From Spongiibacteraceae bacterium UBA5047 (GTDB lineage Bacteria > Pseudomonadota > Gammaproteobacteria > Pseudomonadales > Spongiibacteraceae): a DNA stretch of 38,962 nt. Where the stretch lies: assembly GCA_002415025.1 (NCBI GenBank), contig DIBR01000069.1, forward strand, positions 368 through 39,329, read 5' to 3'. Below the pieces are notes generated by a model. The model made no database searches and was not told the DNA's origin. It saw only the letters and a list, made by a program, of their open reading frames with translations. The translations under genes and the position numbers were made by a program. Positions 33,427 through 38,962 of this stretch are shown one piece after another. Positions within the stretch are counted from its first letter, which is position 1, and every line of letters begins with the position of its first letter.

Positions 33427-33975
33427 CGCGCCGGTAGACGTCGAGTCCACAGCGGCAGTCAGAGAATGACAGCAAGCTTATGATGAAAAAGACTGACTCT
33501 ACCGCAAGCCTGATGACATAACTTCCCGAGGGACATGTAAAAGGCCTGCAAACGATTTAGCGAGAACAAACTTGTACATGCGCTAGTGTAAAAGTGTTTG
33601 TACCTATTTTAACAGTGCGAGTTGAATTTACCGCACCGTTAACGAGAGAAATGAGATTTGAGCCAGTACGGTGCCCCGAACTCAGGCATCGTTGATGAAA
33701 AGACCGATCGACAGCGCAGCAACCCTGTTAGAAGCCATCGAATGTAGAGAAAACTTCGCGCTTCGGTCTCGATAGTCAGTCGTTTCAAATAGACCAAGGA
33801 GCAACCGGCAAGCCCGTCAGACCCGATATCAGAAGAGCGCTTCAGGCTGCGCCTGAATACCCAATGATGTTGTGACTGCGCTGACAGTGCCAAAGCACAG
33901 GCTTTCCAGCCTCTGAGTCCAATCTCTGCCCTCGTCCCGACGGCGCGGTAAGTCCTCCACACAGGGATTTACCAC
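33427..33975 (+). other. Long non-coding leader of rne
   Basis: No convincing gene lies here. RNase E binds its own long 5' UTR in E. coli to limit expression, and the layout fits such autoregulation. Local structure is visible: CGGTAGA near 33435 pairs with TCTACCG near 33499, and TTCAGGC-TGC-GCCTGAA forms a 7-bp hairpin at 33841-33857. AT-rich stretches such as those around 33590 would offer cleavage sites. A 13-codon frame (33480-33521) is present but has no good ribosome-binding site. Confidence 0.55.
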
Positions 33976-36690
33976 ATGAAAAGAATGCTGATTAATGCCA
34001 CGCAACCCGAAGAGATGCGTGTCGCACTCGTTGATGGCCAACGACTCTACGATCTGGATATTGAAAACCGCACCCGCATCCAGAAAAAAGCCAACATCTA
34101 TAAAGGCACCATCACCCGCGTAGAACCCAGCCTGGAAGCGGCCTTTGTCGATTTCGGCGCCGAACGTCACGGCTTCCTGCCACTCAAGGAAATTTCCAAA
34201 GAGTACTTCTACCGCTCGCCCTCCGATGTGCAGGGCCGCGTCAAGATCAAGGACGTATTAAAAGAAGGCACGGAAGTCATCGTGCAGGTTGAAAAGGAAG
34301 AGCGCGGCAACAAAGGCGCCGCCCTCACCACCTTTATCAGCCTTGCGGGTCGCTACATGGTATTGATGCCCAACAACCCGCGCGCAGGTGGCATTTCCCG
34401 CCGCATTGAAGGCGAGGAGCGCGCCCAACTGCGCGATGCCCTGAGTTCAATTGAAATTCCTGATGGCATGGGCGTCATTGTACGCACCGCAGGCATCGGC
34501 CGCTCATCCGAAGAGCTGCAGTGGGACCTTGATTACCTCCTGCACTTGTGGAGCTCGATCACCAAAGCTTCTGAAGAAAACAAAGCCCCTCTGCTTATCC
34601 TGCAGGAGAGCAACGTAATTATCCGCGCTATACGCGATTATTTGCGCGACGATATCGATCAGGTGTTGATCGACAACGACGCCTCTTTTGATGAAGCAAA
34701 AACCTTCGTCGAACAGGTGATGCCGCAATTTAAAAGCAAAATCCGCCTGTATAAAGACTCCGTCCCCCTGTTTAACCGCTACCAGATCGAAAGCCAGATC
34801 GAATCTGCTTTCCAGCGCGAAGTGCAACTTCCCTCTGGCGGCTCAGTCGTTATCGACCCGACCGAAGCGCTGGTCTCCATCGATATCAACTCCGCGCGAG
34901 CCACCAAAGGCGGCGACATTGAAGAAACCGCCCTGCAAACCAACCTGGAAGCCGCCGACGAGATCGCTCGCCAGCTTCGTCTGCGCGATATCGGCGGCCT
35001 GATCGTTATCGACTTTATTGACATGATGGCGCCACGCAACCAGCGCGAAGTCGAAAACCGTATGCGTGACGCTCTCGAACCCGATCGCGCGCGCGTCCAG
35101 ATTGGCCGCATCTCGCGCTTTGGTCTGCTGGAAATGTCACGCCAGCGTCTGCGGCCCTCGCTCGGTGAAACCAGCGCCAAGGTCTGCCCGCGCTGCGACG
35201 GCCACGGCACGATTCGCGATACCAAATCACTGGCGCTCTCGATTCTGCGTCTGCTGGAAGAAGAAGCCAACAAGGAAAAAAGTGCCGAAGTCCGCGCCAT
35301 TGTTCCTGTGGTTGTCGCCTCTTACCTGCTGAACGAAAAACGCGTTGCCATTCACGATATTGAAAACCGTGCGGGCGTTCGCGTCGCTGTGATCCCCTCC
35401 ATTAACCTGGAAACGCCACACTTTGAAGTGCAGCGCCTGCGCGACAGCGATATCGGTGACGAGGAGCTGGTCAGCTACAAAATCACCAGTGAGCTTGAAG
35501 TCGCACAGGAGCAGATGGAAGCCAAGTCCGAAGAATTGCCTCCCATCCAGCAAGCGGCCGTATCGACCCTGGCGCCACGCGCGCCGGCACCCCAGCGCAG
35601 CGCACCGGAAAACGACCCCGTCGCTCCGGAAAGCACCCCTGCGGACAGTGGTCCCGGCCTGTTCAGCAAGATCATGAGCAGCCTCAGCACCTTCTTTCAG
35701 GCGGAAGAAATTGAAGAGAAGCCCGCACCCAAAGCGGCGGCCCCTGAAGCTCCCAAACCCCAGACGCGCAACCGTAACGGCCAAAACCGCAATCGCAACC
35801 GCAACCGAAATCGTCGCGACAGCGATGATCGCGACAACCGCAACGACAACCGCGGTGACGCCAGCGAACGTCGTCAGCCAAAAGAGCAGAAAGAATCGGG
35901 CGAGCGCAAACCCCGCCCTTCACGCGACCAAGGCAAGGACCAGGACGAAGGCAACCGCGACAACCGTAATCAGCGGCGCTCGGCAAGCGATGACAATAGC
36001 AGCGATGGTAACGGCAACCGCCCACAACGCCGCCCCGGCAACCGCAAGCCGCGTCAGAATGCCGAACGCAAACGCGAAGAAGCTATCAATCTGCCCGAGG
36101 ATGCAACCGTCGCGGCTGCACCACAGGCCAAACCTGAGCAGACGCCTGCCGAGCCAAAGCCTCCTGCTGCTCCTGAAGCAGTCGCTGATATCGCCGCAAC
36201 CGACAGCAGCCCGGTAACAAGTGAAGCCGTTGCTGATGCAAAACCCGAAGCCAACCCGGAAGCTGCCTCGGAAGCCAAACCCGAGACATCAGAAACCAAG
36301 CCCGGGAAAAAGGCTCCGCTTGCTGAACAAGACGCAGCTGCACAGCCGGAAGAAGCCAGCACTGCGGCGAGCAAGCCAGCCGTTGCCCAAACGGCTCCTG
36401 TTCCGACTGAAAGCAAGGTTGAGACTAAAGAAGCCTCTGACGAGCAGCCCAAGCCCAGCGAGCAAAAGCCCGCTCAACAGCCGAAGGAACAGACCAGCGC
36501 TGCGGTTATTCCAGCCAGAGAACGTGGCCGCGCGGCAAATGATCCGCGCGACAAACCGAATCCGGTTACCGAGATCGCTATCGCAACCAGTTCACCCATT
36601 CCGGCCGAGCTGGATCCAACCCGGGTTGAGCAGCCTGATCCGGATCGCGTGATTCCGCCTCGCGCAGCGAACGACCCACGCAACCGCTAG
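33976..36690 (+). CDS. rne: Ribonuclease E
   Basis: This is the main endoribonuclease for mRNA turnover and rRNA/tRNA processing and the scaffold of the degradosome. The catalytic half has the S1 domain (about 35-125), DNase-I-like domain with metal ligands in VSIDINSARATKG (about Asp300-303) and IVIDFIDM (about Asp345), and the zinc link CPRCDGHG at about 403-410. The non-catalytic half, after about 525, is disordered: an Arg/Asn/Asp-rich RNA-binding tract at about 596-695, an Ala/Glu/Pro/Lys-rich stretch, then two AANDPR motifs (about 852 and at the extreme C-terminus). Length 904 aa. The start is ATG 33976, about 540 nt after the putative promoter. Confidence 0.97.
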   Translation: MKRMLINATQPEEMRVALVDGQRLYDLDIENRTRIQKKANIYKGTITRVEPSLEAAFVDFGAERHGFLPLKEISKEYFYRSPSDVQGRVKIKDVLKEGTEVIVQVEKEERGNKGAALTTFISLAGRYMVLMPNNPRAGGISRRIEGEERAQLRDALSSIEIPDGMGVIVRTAGIGRSSEELQWDLDYLLHLWSSITKASEENKAPLLILQESNVIIRAIRDYLRDDIDQVLIDNDASFDEAKTFVEQVMPQFKSKIRLYKDSVPLFNRYQIESQIESAFQREVQLPSGGSVVIDPTEALVSIDINSARATKGGDIEETALQTNLEAADEIARQLRLRDIGGLIVIDFIDMMAPRNQREVENRMRDALEPDRARVQIGRISRFGLLEMSRQRLRPSLGETSAKVCPRCDGHGTIRDTKSLALSILRLLEEEANKEKSAEVRAIVPVVVASYLLNEKRVAIHDIENRAGVRVAVIPSINLETPHFEVQRLRDSDIGDEELVSYKITSELEVAQEQMEAKSEELPPIQQAAVSTLAPRAPAPQRSAPENDPVAPESTPADSGPGLFSKIMSSLSTFFQAEEIEEKPAPKAAAPEAPKPQTRNRNGQNRNRNRNRNRRDSDDRDNRNDNRGDASERRQPKEQKESGERKPRPSRDQGKDQDEGNRDNRNQRRSASDDNSSDGNGNRPQRRPGNRKPRQNAERKREEAINLPEDATVAAAPQAKPEQTPAEPKPPAAPEAVADIAATDSSPVTSEAVADAKPEANPEAASEAKPETSETKPGKKAPLAEQDAAAQPEEASTAASKPAVAQTAPVPTESKVETKEASDEQPKPSEQKPAQQPKEQTSAAVIPARERGRAANDPRDKPNPVTEIAIATSSPIPAELDPTRVEQPDPDRVIPPRAANDPRNR

Positions 36691-36695
36691 TACCC

Positions 36696-36742
36696 TGCAC
36701 GCATCAAATGTCGGATATTGTTTTTCGAGTTTGATGCGTGCA
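36696..36742. repeat. 13-bp-arm inverted repeat after rne
   Basis: TGCACGCATCAAA (36696-36708) and TTTGATGCGTGCA (36730-36742) are perfect reverse complements around a 21-nt loop, starting 6 nt past the rne stop. It lacks a T-run beyond the stem, but may end or stabilise rne mRNA. Confidence 0.8.
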
Positions 36743-37055
36743 CCTCCTCCCCCGAGGCATTGCCCGCCGACCTTCGCCTGAAGCCGGCCGCGAGCCATTT
36801 ACCGGGAAGCCACTTCAGTAATTGCTGCGAATGAAACCGCCCGGCGATTCCCGCAATTGCTTTCGTTATCGGCAAGACCTTAGCCCCGAAACACGTTGTC
36901 GATCGACGACGGAAATGCCGCCATTTCGGTCGAAGCGTGGCTGCCAACTGTTTATATTCCCTACATATTTTCCAATGAATCGTGAAATTACCAAACCGCG
37001 GAACACCTCCGAATATCGTCAGTCCACTTACTGCATCTGCGCAAGACAAGAGACT
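36743..37055. other. Intergenic region with no supported gene
   Basis: Between the rne 3' hairpin and the ribosome-binding site of the secreted protein. Open frames exist on both strands but have no family resemblance or ribosome-binding site. AT-rich segments around 36950-36975 could hold a promoter for the downstream gene; none matches consensus well. Confidence 0.6.
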
Positions 37056-37069
37056 AAGGAGGTCTAATG

Positions 37070-37711
37070 ATGAAACAAAAAAGAACAGCCCCAATATTGG
37101 TGGCGACATGCATCACGTTCTCGGCACTCATGTCGGTGCAAGCAATAGCTCAGCCGGCTGTGGGCGGGTTAGCGACCGCCGGCGGTGGCGCGGAGATGTT
37201 GGGGGGCTCGTTCGCAAACAGCTCCATGTCTTCCAATGACTCCGGAGCAGGCAGCTTTTCTGAAGCGGACGCTCCCCGAGCCGAAGCCCCCGAACAGGGA
37301 GGCGGAACAGATCCGGGCCAGGGCGATTCTTCCAGTGAACCGCTCCCCGGCCTTGAGCCTTCGGGAGAGCAGGAAGGTGAAGCAACCGCTCAGGAAGAGA
37401 GCCCCGAATCGGCAGTCGCCAGCAACGACGGCGAGCAACCCAACCGTTTCGATGGTGGCGTGACTGTGCGCCAGGAGACGCAAGGGGAAGCCTTTACGCC
37501 CGACGATGGTGACCTTTCCGAAGCGCGCAACCCCTCGGTATTTGAACGCCATACCGTTGCAGAGGATCACTCCAGCGTAAGAACCTGTGCTGCGGCTGGT
37601 GAGGTTTGCCAGGCGGAATTTGATGTTATCGTCGCAACGAGTGACGAGAGCCAGTACGATTCCGCTGTGCTGATTAATGACGAGCAAGTCCTTCCGCCGC
37701 CCGAAGAGTAA
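37070..37711 (+). CDS. Unrecognised secreted, acidic, low-complexity protein
   Basis: I do not recognise the family. The 213-aa protein has a clear Sec signal peptide: basic start (MKQKRT), hydrophobic PILVATCITFSALMSV and an AIA/Q cleavage site at about residue 27. The mature part has a Gly/Ser-rich head (about 28-65), a Glu/Pro/Gly/Ser-rich acidic tract (about 65-125) and a better-folded C-terminus with FDGGVTVRQE, FERHTVAEDHSS, a C-x6-C pair (TCAAAGEVC) and FDVIVATSDESQYDSAVLINDE. It contains very few aromatic or basic residues. AAGGAGG at 37056-37062 is 7 nt from ATG 37070 (4 nt from the preceding ATG), which decides the start. An intrinsic terminator follows, so it is a monocistronic gene between rne and a convergent hydrolase. 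A periplasmic or surface role is inferred. Confidence 0.75.
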   Translation: MKQKRTAPILVATCITFSALMSVQAIAQPAVGGLATAGGGAEMLGGSFANSSMSSNDSGAGSFSEADAPRAEAPEQGGGTDPGQGDSSSEPLPGLEPSGEQEGEATAQEESPESAVASNDGEQPNRFDGGVTVRQETQGEAFTPDDGDLSEARNPSVFERHTVAEDHSSVRTCAAAGEVCQAEFDVIVATSDESQYDSAVLINDEQVLPPPEE

Positions 37712-37729
37712 GAAGTCTCCCGCGAGCGC

Positions 37730-37764
37730 AAGCCGGCCCGATGTTCGGGCCGGCTTTCTTGTTT
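37730..37764 (+). terminator. Intrinsic terminator of the secreted acidic protein gene
   Basis: AAGCCGGCCCGA, loop TGT, TCGGGCCGGCTT then TCTTGTTT: a 12-bp GC-rich stem with a T-rich tail on the plus strand, 18 nt past the stop. Confidence 0.9.
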
Positions 37765-37795
37765 CAACGCGCTATCCCCTTCCACGCACTTACGG

Positions 37796-38809
37796 TTACT
37801 TCAACGACGCCAGAAAGCGCAGCATAATTTCGTTTACCAATTCCGGTTGCTCCTGCTGTACCCAATGCCCCGCGTCGGGAATAATGACACAGTCACGCAA
37901 ATCGGAAACCCGATCCCGCATAAAACCCAGAGCCGTGTCACCACTCATTACCAACACCGGGTCTTGTGCACCGGCGATAAAGCACACAGGCACCTCAATA
38001 AAATCGTTAACAAAGCGACGATTGATATCCCAATTGATGTCGGCAACACGATACCAGTTAAGCGCACCTCTAAACCCGCGCTGACAATATGCATCGGCAT
38101 AGATGGCGAAATCCCGCTGATCCAGCCACGACCAGGGTAAAGGCGTGGCGATCGGCGGTAGCACATTCAGGTATCCTGCCCCGGAGCCTCCTGCATGGAA
38201 GGCCGACAGCAAATCGCCCTTCGCGCTCAAAGCCCAGAAAATGCGGCGTAAAAAGACAGCACATTGATCGTCTAGCTCTGCCTCAGCCACTCCTGGTACC
38301 TGAAAATAATGGGCATGCAAAAACTGCGACCGGGCGATGCGCGCAAACTGTTGAGTTGGTCGTTCTTGCGCACCCCCTCCCGCACCGTGCCGACCGTAGT
38401 AATCACAGTCATAAGGAACACTGAGCACCATTAACCCACGAACCTGCTTTGGCGCAGCAAGCGCCATATACCAAGCGACCGCTGCACCAAAATCATGGCC
38501 GGCAAATACCGCTTCCTCTGCATTCAACTCGACAAGAAGTGACAGTAAATCTGAGCCAATGTGCTTGAGTGAATAATCTGCAACCGCCTCCGGCGCATCA
38601 CTTTCGCCGTAGCCTCGCATGTCCAGGGCAACGGCCCGGTAACCACTCTCTGCGGCAGCGGCGAGCTGATGCCGCCAACTGTAAGCCAGGCCCGGAAAAC
38701 CGTGACAAAAAACCAGCAGCGGCCCTTGCCCCTGTGAATTATCAGCAATCAAATAGGAGAGTCGAACACCATCGGCGCTAATAAATTCGCGACGCTGCGC
38801 TGCCGGCAT
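37796..38809 (-). CDS. Epoxide-hydrolase-like alpha/beta hydrolase
   Basis: This 337-aa cytoplasmic alpha/beta-fold enzyme has the oxyanion motif FCHGFPGLAYSW (HGFP at about 36-39), the nucleophile elbow AGHDFGAAVAW with Asp106, charge-relay Asp in GAQDPVLV (about 280) and His315 in AGHWVQQEQP. An Asp nucleophile and the lid motif GALNWYR with a Tyr are typical of soluble epoxide hydrolases (or haloalkane dehalogenases, which lack that Tyr). It hydrolyses an epoxide or similar ring; the natural substrate is unknown. It converges with the secreted-protein gene and diverges from tRNA-Ser. Confidence 0.88.
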   Translation of the reverse strand: MPAAQRREFISADGVRLSYLIADNSQGQGPLLVFCHGFPGLAYSWRHQLAAAAESGYRAVALDMRGYGESDAPEAVADYSLKHIGSDLLSLLVELNAEEAVFAGHDFGAAVAWYMALAAPKQVRGLMVLSVPYDCDYYGRHGAGGGAQERPTQQFARIARSQFLHAHYFQVPGVAEAELDDQCAVFLRRIFWALSAKGDLLSAFHAGGSGAGYLNVLPPIATPLPWSWLDQRDFAIYADAYCQRGFRGALNWYRVADINWDINRRFVNDFIEVPVCFIAGAQDPVLVMSGDTALGFMRDRVSDLRDCVIIPDAGHWVQQEQPELVNEIMLRFLASLK

Positions 38810-38846
38810 TGGGGCAGTCCTGTAGGAGAAAGCTAAAATGCTACTT

Positions 38847-38866
38847 TTCTCGCCTGCAGGCGAGAA
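38847..38866. repeat. 20-bp perfect palindrome between hydrolase and tRNA-Ser
   Basis: TTCTCGCCTG joined directly to CAGGCGAGAA. It lies 38 nt upstream of the hydrolase start and just before the tRNA-Ser promoter. It could be a repressor operator for either gene; without a following T-run it is unlikely to be a terminator. Confidence 0.65.
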
Positions 38867-38882
38867 TAGTCTGTTTACACGC

Positions 38883-38910
38883 TTGTTTGTAAAAAAGAGG
38901 CCTGTATAAT
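38883..38910 (+). promoter_or_regulatory. Sigma-70 promoter of tRNA-Ser
   Basis: TTGTTT (38883-38888), 16-nt spacer and a perfect TATAAT (38905-38910). Initiation near 38917 would leave a short 5' leader before the mature tRNA at 38924. Confidence 0.75.
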
Positions 38911-38923
38911 CACCGACTGCCGC

Positions 38924-38962
38924 GGAGGGGTGGCAGAGTGGTTGAATGCACCGGTCTTGAAA
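38924..38962 (+). tRNA. tRNA-Ser (anticodon UGA), 5' part only
   Basis: GGAGGGGTGGCAGAGTGG, then TTGAATGCACCGGTCTTGAAA-type sequence: acceptor 5' strand, D arm and anticodon arm of a serine tRNA, with loop CTTGAAA giving anticodon TGA. The window ends inside the anticodon arm, so the variable arm and 3' half are outside. Confidence 0.93.

Noticed and set aside
33480..33521. 13-codon leader-peptide-like frame in the rne leader
   Set aside because: No good ribosome-binding site and no regulatory codon run; kept only as a remark in the leader entry.
35761..36060. Arg/Asn-rich repeats in rne suspected as a tandem-repeat or CRISPR-like array
   Set aside because: It is in frame within the RNase E disordered RNA-binding region; codons vary and no spacer pattern exists.
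36822..37067. Plus-strand frame ending exactly at the secreted-protein start
   Set aside because: Its composition is not protein-like, it lacks a ribosome-binding site, and its last codons are simply the Shine-Dalgarno of the next gene.
36687..37109. 140-codon minus-strand frame between rne and the secreted-protein gene
   Set aside because: It starts inside the antisense of the secreted-protein gene, has no ribosome-binding site and no recognisable domain; it spans the inverted repeat after rne.

Overview
The window is an ordinary, gene-dense stretch of a gammaproteobacterial chromosome. Gene content and order (tig-clpP-clpX-lon-hupB-ppiD; yceD-rpmF-plsX-fabD-fabG-acpP-fabF-pabC-mltG-tmk-holB-pilZ-tatD; rne/rluC; fadBA) match the Pseudomonas/Cellvibrionales type. 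A type IV pilus PilZ, a PHA-system protein, a GH84 enzyme and a DUF4136 lipoprotein fit a free-living, possibly marine, heterotroph. That taxonomic placement is inferred from gene order alone. I see no insertion sequence, prophage, CRISPR array or defence island.

Layout from left to right. 1-5 kb: a DUF4136 lipoprotein cut by the left edge, the periplasmic protease degQ, a PHA-system protein, a DUF1285 protein, serA and an Sfp-type phosphopantetheinyl transferase, all on the minus strand. 5-13.7 kb: the proteostasis block ppiD, hupB, lon, clpX, clpP, tig (minus strand) with tRNA-Leu(UAG) upstream of tig. A sigma-70 promoter precedes hupB and a sigma-32-like promoter precedes lon. 13.8-18.8 kb: a phosphomannose-isomerase-like cupin and the fadBA beta-oxidation operon, whose putative promoter overlaps a perfect 19-bp palindrome. 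18.8-31.1 kb: a nearly unbroken minus-strand run from yceD to a GH84 gene, joining ribosomal protein L32, phospholipid and fatty-acid synthesis, folate synthesis, cell-wall cleavage, dTMP kinase, the clamp-loader delta' subunit, PilZ, TatD, GcvT and an O-GlcNAcase-like enzyme. 31.1-33.4 kb: maf (plus) converging on a HAD phosphatase and rluC (minus). 33.4-36.7 kb: rne behind a long leader. 36.7-39 kb: an unrecognised secreted acidic protein, an epoxide-hydrolase-like enzyme and the first half of tRNA-Ser(UGA).

Most of the window is conserved housekeeping. The items most worth a second look are the apparently leaderless yceD-rpmF-plsX mRNA, the fadB operator candidate, the compact cytoplasmic GH84 enzyme behind gcvT, the unrecognised secreted acidic protein at 37070-37711, the roughly 540-nt rne leader, and RNase E's duplicated AANDPR motif. 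I do not see a convincing wholly new multi-gene system.
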